Assembly (NCBI GenBank): GCA_964476375.1
Contig: CAYYZW010000235.1
Coordinates: 1 to 24,809, forward strand
Length of the DNA: 24,809 nucleotides
Direction of reading: 5' to 3'
Origin: SAT2750 sp964476375
GTDB lineage: Bacteria; Planctomycetota; Planctomycetia; Pirellulales; Pirellulaceae
Under the pieces are notes generated by a model. That model was given only the letters and a program-made list of their open reading frames with translations. It was not told the origin of the DNA and did no database searches. Position numbers and translations under genes: made by a program. Each line of letters starts with the position of its first letter. Position 1 is the first letter of the stretch. This document shows, one piece after another, positions 1 to 6,962 of this stretch.

Positions 1-73
1 GGTCGCGGATATCGGTGCGCAGGATAGAACGGGTCTTTTTCAGTCCCTGTCTGAAACGGTGCCAGAGGCTCAT
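1..73 (-). CDS. ftsY: Signal recognition particle receptor FtsY, N-terminal fragment
   Basis: Only the first 24 codons lie in the window; the gene runs off the left edge. The peptide begins MSLWHRFRQGLKKTR, which resembles the usual FtsY start (an amphipathic helix followed by GLKKTR) ahead of the NG GTPase domain. FtsY is the membrane-associated GTPase that receives ribosome-SRP complexes for insertion of membrane proteins. The ATG lies one base beyond the nusB stop codon, and a GGGGAG Shine-Dalgarno sequence sits 7 nt upstream inside the end of nusB, so the two genes are probably translationally coupled. The GTPase motifs cannot be seen, so the call rests on the N-terminal motif. Confidence 0.75.
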   Translation of the reverse strand, partial: MSLWHRFRQGLKKTRSILRTDIRD

Positions 74-74
74 C

Positions 75-530
75 TCACTGCTCCCCTACCGGTTGCTGGC
101 TGTCGTGTGAGACGGGCCCCTGTTCCAGATCCCCTCGCAGCCGGTCAAGGATGGCGTTGACAAACCCTGCCGACTCCTCGCTCCCGTAGCGTTTGGCCAC
201 TTCCACGATTTCGTTTACCACCACCGGCCCCGGGGTCTCGGTATGGAGCAATTCAAAGGCACCGAGCCTGAGACAGTTCCGGTCGGTCACGGCCATTCGC
301 TGGAGTGTCCAGTTCCTGGTTCGAGGAGAAAGTGCCTCGTCCAGCTTCTCCCGGTTCGCACGGACTCCTTCGAGCAGGCCCTGGGCAAAGGCAACCAGTT
401 CACGATGTCCCTCCAGCCGTTCCCGAAAGAAATCCATATCCCGACTTCCCACTTGGTCGGGATTCAGGTCTTCCTCGTAGAGGATCTGCAACACCGCTTC
501 ACGAGCATCACTCCGGCCAGGCATCCACAT
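75..530 (-). CDS. nusB: Transcription antitermination factor NusB
   Basis: A 151-residue protein of the usual NusB length. It starts with the family signature of an Arg-rich helix (RSDAREAVLQILYEEDL) and ends with VVVNEIVEVAKRYGSEESAGFVNAIL in two pieces (VVVNEIVEVAKRYG, then FVNAILDRL), the conserved C-terminal helices. NusB pairs with NusE (ribosomal protein S10) on boxA RNA to stop premature Rho-dependent termination, mainly in rRNA operons. A purine-rich AAAGGA lies just upstream of the first ATG; a second ATG two codons later is equally possible. The gene follows ribH by 39 nt and is followed directly by ftsY. Sharing an operon with rho, whose action it opposes, is a sensible regulatory pairing. 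Confidence 0.95.
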   Translation of the reverse strand: MWMPGRSDAREAVLQILYEEDLNPDQVGSRDMDFFRERLEGHRELVAFAQGLLEGVRANREKLDEALSPRTRNWTLQRMAVTDRNCLRLGAFELLHTETPGPVVVNEIVEVAKRYGSEESAGFVNAILDRLRGDLEQGPVSHDSQQPVGEQ

Positions 531-569
531 CGTCCTTTCCCTGTCAGTCCCCGAAAAGGGAACGGCAGG

Positions 570-1037
570 TCACTCGATCACTTCGAACAGTCCCATCATC
601 TCCAGTGCTGCCTTGGCACACTCGCTGCCCTTGTTTCCCATGCTCCCCCCGGCACGATTCAGTGCCTGCTCGAGGGTCTGGCATGTGAGCACACCAAACA
701 GGACCGGCACATCGTACTGGAGTGCCAGGCTGCCAAGACTGCTACTGACCTGCTGGTTAATAAAGCGGTCGTGGCTGGTCTCCCCCTGGATCACCGCTCC
801 CAGGCAGAGAACGGCCTTGATCTCATCACGGCGGGCAAGTCGCTGGGCGGCCACCGGCAACTCCCAGGCTCCTGGTACCCATGCGACGTGGATATCATTT
901 TCCCCCACTCCGCCTTCGGCCAGGGTCTGCAGGGCTCCTTCCAGCAGACGATTGGTGATGGCGGTGTTGTAACGGGAGACCACGACACCGACACTTCCAG
1001 CCGGCGGATTTTCACTTTTCTTGTATTCCATTGGCAT
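570..1037 (-). CDS. ribH: 6,7-dimethyl-8-ribityllumazine synthase
   Basis: RibH makes the penultimate riboflavin intermediate by condensing 5-amino-6-ribitylaminouracil with 3,4-dihydroxy-2-butanone 4-phosphate, usually in an icosahedral or pentameric cytosolic shell. The 155-residue protein carries the family motifs in order: SRYNTAITNRLLEGA (about 21-35), PGAWELPVAAQRLA (about 54-67), LGAVIQGETSHDRFIN (about 78-93, with the His of the active site), and FGVLTCQTLEQALNRAGG followed by MGNKGSECAKAALEMM. Length and motif spacing are normal. A second ATG at codon 3 is an alternative start. It lies 43 nt downstream of rho and 39 nt upstream of nusB, a position seen in many bacteria as ribH-nusB. 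No other riboflavin genes are in the window. Confidence 0.97.
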   Translation of the reverse strand: MPMEYKKSENPPAGSVGVVVSRYNTAITNRLLEGALQTLAEGGVGENDIHVAWVPGAWELPVAAQRLARRDEIKAVLCLGAVIQGETSHDRFINQQVSSSLGSLALQYDVPVLFGVLTCQTLEQALNRAGGSMGNKGSECAKAALEMMGLFEVIE

Positions 1038-1080
1038 ACTCTTTGCTCTTCAACCTGGGGTGTTCCCTAGAAGCGAGAAC

Positions 1081-2463
1081 TCATGAATCCAGTTTCATGC
1101 TCATCAGGAATTCCGCATTCGATTTCGTCAGTTCCAGGCGAGAAACAAGTTGTTGCATCGCATCTGGAGGGTTCATCTCGCTCAACCCACGTCGCAAAAG
1201 ACAAATGCGGCGGTACTCTTCGGGATCCAGGAGCATCTCCTCTCGCCGGGTCCCGCTGGCACTGATATCGATCGAAGGCCATATACGGCGATCCACCAGG
1301 GAACGATCCAGTACGATCTCCAGGTTTCCCGTCCCTTTAAATTCCTCGAAAATGACATCGTCCATCCGGCTCCCGGTCTCCACCAGGGCGGTTGCCAGGA
1401 TCGTCAGGGACCCCCCCTCTTCAACCTTGCGTGCCGACCCAAAAAAACGTTTCGGATACTGCAGTGCATTGGCATCCAGACCTCCACTGAGGATCTTTCC
1501 GGAGGAGGGACACTCGGAATTCCAGGCCCTGGCAAGTCGGGTGATGCTGTCCAGAAAAATGACTACATCGGTCCCAAATTCAACCATCCGCTTGGCTTTC
1601 TCAATCACCATCTCGGAGACCTGCAGGTGACGGGTGGCGGGCTCGTCAAAGGTGGAACTGATAACCTCACAGTTTGGCCCACGAACCTCACGTTCCATAT
1701 CGGTCACTTCCTCCGGTCGCTCATCCACCAGGAGCATGATCACATAGGACTCGGGGAAGTTATGAAGAACGGCACGGGCCATTTTCTGCAGGAGTATTGT
1801 CTTGCCGGCTCGGGGTGGGCTGACGATCAGGCCACGCTGGCCAAAGCCGATCGGGGTCATCATGTCTGTCACACGTGTGGACAAATCCTCCGCATCCCAT
1901 TCCATGATGATCCGCTGTTCCGGGTGGAGTGGAGTCAGTTCGTCAAAGGGAATCTTGGAGGCGGCCAGGTTCGGGTCCTGGTAGTTCACCGCTTCGACCC
2001 GCAAGAGAGCAAAATACCGTTCGCTTTCCTTGGGCGGCCGAATCTGCCCCGAAACGGTACTGCCGGTCTTGAGACCGAATCGACGGATCTGGCTCGGTGA
2101 GACGTAGATGTCATCCGGGCAGGAGACATAATGGTATTCGGGACTGCGGAGAAAACCGAATCCGTCAGGCAGAATCTCAAGCGTCCCCTCCCCAAACATC
2201 AGCCCGTTCGATTTCACCCTTTCCTTGAGAATCTCAAAAATCAGCTCCTGGCGTTTGAGCCCTGACACTTCCTGTACCTGGTCGACCCGCGCCTGTTCAA
2301 TCAACTCAGGCATCGACAATTGCTGCAGCTGCGTGATGTGGGCATCCCCCTGCTTGAGCTGGTCATAGCGATGAAGAGGGTCATCCACCGGTGCATCGGT
2401 AACCCGATCCACTAGAGGATCGGACTCATCAATCGGTTTCTTGGCATCGTCAGGGGAGGCCAT
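1081..2463 (-). CDS. rho: Transcription termination factor Rho
   Basis: Rho is the hexameric RNA helicase that ends transcription at C-rich rut sites. From the ATG chosen here it has 460 residues. An acidic N-terminal tail (1-38) is followed by a Rho_N helical domain (about 40-85), the cold-shock RNA-binding fold (about 88-160, with DGFGFLRS), and the ATPase: Walker A SPPRAGKT (215-222), Walker B LLVDE (244-248), the Q-loop region SGGLDANALQYPKRFFGSAR (326-345), and the R-loop EEFKGTGN (373-380). The reading frame extends upstream to a TTG at 2496, but the ATG at 2463 has GGAG 9 nt before it and begins a plausible MASPDDAKK. It seems to have its own promoter and a long leader, described separately. 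Confidence 0.97.
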   Translation of the reverse strand: MASPDDAKKPIDESDPLVDRVTDAPVDDPLHRYDQLKQGDAHITQLQQLSMPELIEQARVDQVQEVSGLKRQELIFEILKERVKSNGLMFGEGTLEILPDGFGFLRSPEYHYVSCPDDIYVSPSQIRRFGLKTGSTVSGQIRPPKESERYFALLRVEAVNYQDPNLAASKIPFDELTPLHPEQRIIMEWDAEDLSTRVTDMMTPIGFGQRGLIVSPPRAGKTILLQKMARAVLHNFPESYVIMLLVDERPEEVTDMEREVRGPNCEVISSTFDEPATRHLQVSEMVIEKAKRMVEFGTDVVIFLDSITRLARAWNSECPSSGKILSGGLDANALQYPKRFFGSARKVEEGGSLTILATALVETGSRMDDVIFEEFKGTGNLEIVLDRSLVDRRIWPSIDISASGTRREEMLLDPEEYRRICLLRRGLSEMNPPDAMQQLVSRLELTKSNAEFLMSMKLDS

Positions 2464-2731
2464 GGAAAGAGCTCCGGGATACAGACCCCAAGACAATCGG
2501 TAATGGGGGGATGTCCAAAATTCATGGATCAGGAGACTTGTTTCTCCAGATCCATGGTCTGCATGGAAGTGTGATAGGTTGGAAAAAACCCGAACGCGCT
2601 GGATGCACCTCGAAAAACAGCCTGCTCGCTTGGACTCCCGACTTGATAGGAATCATGCCAGGAAGGTGGAAATGTGGGGAGGGAGAAAGAAGCACGGGAT
2701 CGAGCCAACGCTGCTTATCGCCCGGTGTGTG
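2464..2731 (-). promoter_or_regulatory. Candidate rho 5' leader with G-free C-rich tract
   Basis: About 268 nt separate the predicted rho start site (near 2731) from the rho ATG. On the transcribed strand the 33 nt at 2660-2692 contain no G and 17 C, the composition favoured by Rho for loading (a rut-like site). Downstream lies the hairpin at 2523-2556. In Escherichia coli, rho is autoregulated by Rho-dependent termination in a leader of similar size, so the same logic is inferred here. An ATG-started 44-codon frame (2522-2656) ends exactly at the hairpin, but it has no Shine-Dalgarno sequence and I do not call it a gene. Confidence 0.45.
2523..2556 (-). terminator. Hairpin in the coaE-rho gap, terminator- or attenuator-like
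   Basis: The arms CATGGATC and GATCCATG (8 bp), one mismatch, then GGAGA and TCTCC (5 bp) close a 6-nt loop. On the minus strand the stem is followed by AATTTT, a short U-tract. It could be a weak terminator for polA-coaE or an attenuator in the rho leader. It sits 59 nt before the rho ATG. Confidence 0.5.
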
Positions 2732-2737
2732 TTATCT

Positions 2738-2766
2738 ATTATCTCCCATCAGGCTATTCACGTTAA
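2738..2766 (-). promoter_or_regulatory. Predicted sigma70-like promoter for rho
   Basis: Read on the minus strand, TTAACG (2766-2761) and GATAAT (2743-2738) are separated by exactly 17 bp, matching the consensus at 4/6 and 5/6 positions. The site lies within 50 nt after the coaE stop codon and would start transcription near 2731. Confidence 0.5.
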
Positions 2767-2785
2767 GTCCCTAATGGCTAGATTT

Positions 2786-3427
2786 TCAGGAATCCAGTCT
2801 GACCCTGTCACCAAATATCTCGTGCAGGTGGGACTGCAAGGCACATTCATCGGAGTTGTTGTCAACCACGAGCGAGGCCCTCCCCCGCTTCTCGTCAAGT
2901 GACCGCTGGGATGCCTCGCGGGCCTCCCACTGCTCACGACTCCAGCCTCGCTCCTGGCAGCGTTCCCAGCGTGTCTCCGCATCCACTTCCACGAATAACA
3001 GCTCATCACAGGCAGTCTCCCACCCAGCTTCCAGAAGCAGGGCCGCATCGATAACGGCCAGCCGAAGGTCATGACGCTGCTGGACCTGCTGAATAAAAAC
3101 CTCCAGCTCCTGCCCAATCCGGGGGTGCGTGAGCTGCTCCAGGAATGCCAGTTCGTTCTTGGCATTGGGGCCCTGGAAGACCTGCGCTGCAATCGCTTTC
3201 CGGTCAGGCTGGCCATCGGTAGTCAGGATGCCGTCTCCCCAACGGGCCACAAGTTGTTCCCTGACCAGGGGATCATCCAGCAGCTGATGACCGACATCAT
3301 CTGCCGAGAAAATATCGGCCCCCATCTGCAGCAGTATTTCAGCGACCAGGCTCTTCCCACTGCCGATACCACCCAGGATACCGATCACGGTCACTCCGGA
3401 AGAGTCGTTTTTCATTCCACCTGCCAT
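2786..3427 (-). CDS. coaE: Dephospho-CoA kinase
   Basis: CoaE phosphorylates the 3'-hydroxyl of dephospho-CoA with ATP, the last step of coenzyme A synthesis. The 213-residue protein has the P-loop GGIGSGKS (19-26), the following substrate-site motif GADIFSADDVGHQLL, the HPRIGQELE region, and the lid with RWERCQERGWSREQWEARE. These are typical of the family in order and spacing. The start at 3427 is preferred because AAGG, overlapping the polA stop codon, lies about 7 nt upstream; another ATG at codon 5 (3415) has AGGTGGA almost touching it. The gene starts 8 nt after polA, so the pair is an operon. CoA made here feeds the acyl carrier and fatty acid genes further along. Confidence 0.95.
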   Translation of the reverse strand: MAGGMKNDSSGVTVIGILGGIGSGKSLVAEILLQMGADIFSADDVGHQLLDDPLVREQLVARWGDGILTTDGQPDRKAIAAQVFQGPNAKNELAFLEQLTHPRIGQELEVFIQQVQQRHDLRLAVIDAALLLEAGWETACDELLFVEVDAETRWERCQERGWSREQWEAREASQRSLDEKRGRASLVVDNNSDECALQSHLHEIFGDRVRLDS

Positions 3428-3435
3428 GGCACGCC

Positions 3436-6279
3436 TTATTCCTTGACCACAGGCATACAGGAACCCCAGTTATCTCCTGTCTTGATATCCACCACCAGGG
3501 GAACATCGAGGTTGGCACCCGCGGCGATCATCTGCTCCTGCACGAGCGAGAGCATCTGCTGGCATTCCTCCCCGGGAACCTCGAAGACCAGTTCGTCATG
3601 AATCTGCAACAACATCCTGGACTGCAATTTCTGTTCCGCCATGCACTGGTAGATGCGGATCATCGCCTGCTTGATCAAGTCCGCCGCAGAACCCTGGATC
3701 ACGGTATTGATGGCAATTCGTTCCGGGAGATTCCGAAACCGTGAACCATCCCTCTTTTCCGGTCGACGAACTCCCAGGACCGGACGCTGGCGTCCCAGAA
3801 TGGTACTGACGAACCCATCCTGGCAACACTGATCAAGTGTCTCTTCAAAGAACCGCTCAACCCCCGGATATTCCGAGAAGTAGGACTCGATGAAGGCCGC
3901 GGCGTCCTCCTTGTCAATATCGAGGGTCTTGGCCAGACCGAAGGATGACTGGCCATAGATCACGCCGAAATTAATTGCCTTGGCACTGCGGCGCATGTCC
4001 GGCGTCACCTCCGGCAATGCCACACCATACACCTCACTGGCAACGCGCGAGTGAATGTCAACGCCCTCTTCGAAAGCCTGGCGCAGGGAGTCATCCGCCG
4101 AAAAATGGGCCAGCACTCGAAGCTCAATCTGCGAGTAATCCGCTGCCAGCAATTGCCAATCCTTGCGGGGATGAAAAGCACAGCGAATCTGGCGTCCCTG
4201 CTCGGTACGGACAGGAATATTCTGCAAATTCGGATCGGTGGAACTGAGTCGTCCCGTGGCGGCAACGTCCTGCTTGAAGGAGGAATGGATCCGACCGGTT
4301 TCCGGATGGACGAGCTTCGGCAGGGCATCGAGATAAGTACTCTTGAGCTTCGCCTGCTGACGATACTGGATGACCATCGCCGGCAAAGAGCTGTCGGTTC
4401 TTTTCGAAAGTTCGCCCAGCACCTCGGCATCGGTACTCGGCCCCGTCTTGGTGCGCTTGATCACCGGCAGTTCCAGCTCCTCAAACAACACCTTCCCGAG
4501 CTGGATGCGGGAATCGATGTTGAACTCACTTCCCGCCTCCTCATAGATCTGTTGCTTGAGCTGATCAATTGTCCCCTCCAGCTCCGAACTCAGCTTTCCG
4601 AGATGTTCCACATCCAGGCCGATTCCATTGAACTGGAGCTCGGCCAGGATCTCGATTAACGGCATTTCCACTTCCTGGATCAGATCCAGCAGCCCCTTCT
4701 CCTGCAGCTGTTCATGAAGCTGGTCGGCAATACGGATCGGGACATCGGCATCCTCCGCCGCATATTGAGCAACCTGTTCCACGTCAATTTCGTCCAGCCG
4801 CTTCTGCTTCCGACCGCTGCCAATAAGGTCACTTATCGGGATCATCACATGGTTCAAGTACCGGCGGGAGAGGTCATCCAGGCTATGGCTGCGTTGGCCA
4901 GGCTTGTCCAGGTAATCCGCCACCATGGTGTCAAAGGAGACACCCTGAAGTCGAATTCCCTCGCTCCGCAGGGCAACGATATCGTACTTGAGATTCTGGC
5001 CGATTTTCTGGATCCCGGGATCTTCCAGGATCGGTCGCAGCGCTTCGCGAACCTCCTCCGGGTCCAGCTGAGGTTGCCCTTCCGGGGCCTTGACCGGGAC
5101 ATAATAAGCCTCGCCTGCCTGCCAGCAAAAACTGTAGCCAATGATCGTAGCCTGGCGGGGATCCAGGCTGGTGGTCTCGGTATCCACCGAGATTCGCTGC
5201 TGGCTGGAAAGGGAGTCCACCAGCTGGTCCAGCTGGTCCCTGGTTCCTACCAGCTGATAGTCCGCTTCCCAGACCGCCGGACTTGACGCCTGCTCCATCT
5301 CCAGCAGGCGCTCCTTGAGACGGCGGAAACCAAACTCGTCACATAATTTTTCCAGCTGGTCATGATCCATGCCGCCCACATGGGCCTGTTGCCAGTCCAG
5401 CTCAACCGGCACATGAGCGTCCAGCTTGACCAGTTTGCGGCTGAGCATGGCGTCCTCCCGGCCCGCCAACAGGTTCTCTCGTCGCTTCTTGGCGGTTACC
5501 TCCTCAGCATGGTCCAGAACACTTTCGAGCGTTCCATATTTCTCCAGCAGTTCCCGGGCCGTCTTCGGCCCGATCTGGGCAACCCCGGGGATATTATCGA
5601 CCGAGTCACCTACCAGGGCCTGGAAGTCAACCACCTGCTCGGGACGCACACCCCAGCTTTCCATCAGGGCCCCCGCATCAAAAACAGCATCCTTGCGAAT
5701 ATTGTACATCTGGACCCGGTCGGTGATGAGCTGACGACAGTCCTTGTCACTTGTCACCAGCAGGCAGTCTCCGCCACGTTCCTCGACCTGCCTGGCAACC
5801 GTGGCAAGAATGTCGTCCGCCTCGAAACCCGGCATGCTGATTACCGGGATGGCCATCGCCTCCAGAAGCTGCTGGATGATGGGGAGCTGCGATCGCAGAT
5901 CATCGGGCATGGGGTCACGCGTCGCCTTGTACTGGTCGTACATCTCATGCCGAAAGGTATCCCCGGGAGCATCAAAAGCGCAGAATATATAATTCGGTTG
6001 CCGATGCTCAAGCAGATCTGCCATGTCCCGGATGAAACCATGAACGGCCCCTACGGGTTGACCGTTGGGGCCAGAAAAATTGGGCATCGCGTAGAAGACC
6101 TGGTAGATCAAGGCAAAGGAGTCAATCACGTAAACAGTCTGGTCATCAAGCAACTCCCCTGCCGCCGCGGGCACCTGCTTCTGCTCACTCGCCAGCTCTT
6201 CACTTTTTGCAGCCTCCTCCGGCTCCTCAAAACCCTGGAGTACCGGCTGGCAGTCAGATCCTCGTTTTCTCTTTGCCAT
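3436..6279 (-). CDS. polA: DNA polymerase I
   Basis: A 947-residue three-domain PolA used in Okazaki-fragment processing and excision repair. After a ~45-residue charged extension absent from the Escherichia coli enzyme, the 5'-3' exonuclease/flap domain spans about 47-330, including GFEADDILAT (151-160) and the helix-hairpin-helix VAQIGPKTAREL. The 3'-5' proofreading domain looks intact: DTET (D366, E368), NLKYDI (D433) and YAAED (Y506, D510). The polymerase has motif A DYSQIELR (D714), the O-helix RRSAKAINFGVIYG (763-776, with Phe771 in the ribose-discriminating position) and motif C QIHDELVFE (H894, D895). AGGAG lies 6 nt before the ATG and a promoter lies just upstream. coaE follows after 8 nt. 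Confidence 0.98.
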   Translation of the reverse strand: MAKRKRGSDCQPVLQGFEEPEEAAKSEELASEQKQVPAAAGELLDDQTVYVIDSFALIYQVFYAMPNFSGPNGQPVGAVHGFIRDMADLLEHRQPNYIFCAFDAPGDTFRHEMYDQYKATRDPMPDDLRSQLPIIQQLLEAMAIPVISMPGFEADDILATVARQVEERGGDCLLVTSDKDCRQLITDRVQMYNIRKDAVFDAGALMESWGVRPEQVVDFQALVGDSVDNIPGVAQIGPKTARELLEKYGTLESVLDHAEEVTAKKRRENLLAGREDAMLSRKLVKLDAHVPVELDWQQAHVGGMDHDQLEKLCDEFGFRRLKERLLEMEQASSPAVWEADYQLVGTRDQLDQLVDSLSSQQRISVDTETTSLDPRQATIIGYSFCWQAGEAYYVPVKAPEGQPQLDPEEVREALRPILEDPGIQKIGQNLKYDIVALRSEGIRLQGVSFDTMVADYLDKPGQRSHSLDDLSRRYLNHVMIPISDLIGSGRKQKRLDEIDVEQVAQYAAEDADVPIRIADQLHEQLQEKGLLDLIQEVEMPLIEILAELQFNGIGLDVEHLGKLSSELEGTIDQLKQQIYEEAGSEFNIDSRIQLGKVLFEELELPVIKRTKTGPSTDAEVLGELSKRTDSSLPAMVIQYRQQAKLKSTYLDALPKLVHPETGRIHSSFKQDVAATGRLSSTDPNLQNIPVRTEQGRQIRCAFHPRKDWQLLAADYSQIELRVLAHFSADDSLRQAFEEGVDIHSRVASEVYGVALPEVTPDMRRSAKAINFGVIYGQSSFGLAKTLDIDKEDAAAFIESYFSEYPGVERFFEETLDQCCQDGFVSTILGRQRPVLGVRRPEKRDGSRFRNLPERIAINTVIQGSAADLIKQAMIRIYQCMAEQKLQSRMLLQIHDELVFEVPGEECQQMLSLVQEQMIAAGANLDVPLVVDIKTGDNWGSCMPVVKE

Positions 6280-6315
6280 CGGGATCTCCTGGAGCCATCT
6301 TTTCCGGTACCGGGC

Positions 6316-6345
6316 ATGTTAGGAAGCGGGGAAACAAAATGTCAA
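6316..6345 (-). promoter_or_regulatory. Predicted sigma70-like promoter for polA
   Basis: On the minus strand a perfect TTGACA (6345-6340) is followed after 18 bp by TAACAT (6321-6316), which keeps the three most conserved -10 bases. The expected start near 6309 gives a leader of about 30 nt with an AGGAG ribosome site before the polA ATG at 6279. Confidence 0.6.
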
Positions 6346-6454
6346 CTGGCTCAACCCGCTTCGTGACCAGCGGAAACAAGGCAGCGGCCCGGAATCCCCG
6401 GTATGCCCTTTTCCCGGCTCGATGCAGGAATCTCCCTGCTGAAAAAACTACCTA

Positions 6455-6483
6455 ACGACAACAACCCGTTTAGCTCATATAAA
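6455..6483 (+). promoter_or_regulatory. Possible promoter for an intergenic transcript
   Basis: ACGACA (6455-6460) and TATAAA (6478-6483) are 17 bp apart, matching the consensus at 4/6 and 5/6 positions. Transcription would start near 6490 and run toward the hairpin at 6747-6770. Confidence 0.35.
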
Positions 6484-6746
6484 CCGAACTGTCCCCTTTT
6501 CCGAGATTCCCCGCCTTCCAATTTCCATCCACCACAATCTATTTCCGGGCTGACTTGGAAAGGATTCCTGGAGAACACATAACTCCTTCCCAGAATGGGA
6601 CTTACCACACAAAAAGGATTCCGGCCCAAGGCTGGCCACCTGTAGCTTCTCGGATGGAATCGATCTGCGGGGATCGGTGAAATCCTGTTATTGCGTGACA
6701 CAAATGAGCCCCAACCCCCGGTAAGCCGTCCCACCACTTCGAGAGT

Positions 6747-6770
6747 TGCCCAAGACCGGGCACTTTTTTT
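6747..6770 (+). terminator. Intrinsic-terminator-like hairpin with 7-T tract
   Basis: TGCCC (6747-6751) pairs with GGGCA (6758-6762) around a 6-nt loop, followed by C and seven Ts (6764-6770). The stem is short but GC-rich. A competing pairing, CCGGG (6756-6760) with CCCGG (6774-6778), would break it. No plus-strand protein gene ends upstream, so it would end a small RNA or attenuate the leader of the gene at 6963. Confidence 0.45.
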
Positions 6771-6819
6771 GACCCCGGATGGACGATAAATAAGCAGGTT
6801 CATTCCCTTGTTGGATACA

Positions 6820-6843
6820 GTTTTTTTTCCCGGGAAAAAGAAC
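6820..6843. repeat. Palindrome with T-tract and A-tract arms
   Basis: A perfect 16-bp palindrome centred on CCCGGG (6824-6839, five Ts and five As as flanks) extends to 6820-6843 with one mismatch. There is no loop, so a bound dimeric regulator or DNA-shape effect is more likely than an RNA hairpin. Confidence 0.5.
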
Positions 6844-6962
6844 ACGCCGACGAAACGGAGTGGATAGAATAGAGCCAGTTGGAATCATGTTTGTTCTTGA
6901 ACGGCATTCATTTTGATCTTGGCTGCCTGCCAGCATGCTGAAATCACCAGGAGTCCTATACC

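Larger units (their letters stand above)
6346..6962. other. Long non-coding gap between divergent genes
   Basis: This gap separates polA (minus) from the coiled-coil protein gene (plus). I find no convincing protein gene in it. It holds a promoter-like site (6455-6483), internal short inverted repeats (GATTCC at 6617-6622 with GGAATC at 6656-6661; GGCC at 6623-6626 with GGCC at 6634-6637; CGATC at 6661-6665 with GATCG at 6672-6676), a terminator-like hairpin (6747-6770) and a palindrome (6820-6843). Upstream of the 6963 gene I see a clear ribosome site (AGGAG, 6949-6953) but no clear promoter. Confidence 0.5.

Noticed and set aside
243..1070. Long open frame on the plus strand across nusB and ribH
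   Set aside because: Antisense to two well-supported genes; no recognisable domain; a by-product of codon bias.
2522..2656. 44-codon frame in the rho leader, ending at the hairpin
   Set aside because: Position recalls the Escherichia coli rho leader peptide, but no Shine-Dalgarno sequence precedes the ATG, so not called as a gene.
5362..6366. 334-codon plus-strand frame over the start of polA
   Set aside because: Antisense shadow of the PolA exonuclease region; no ribosome site or motifs.
6351..6845. 164-codon minus-strand frame in the polA-divergent gap
   Set aside because: It covers the polA promoter, has no ribosome site, odd composition and no recognisable fold.
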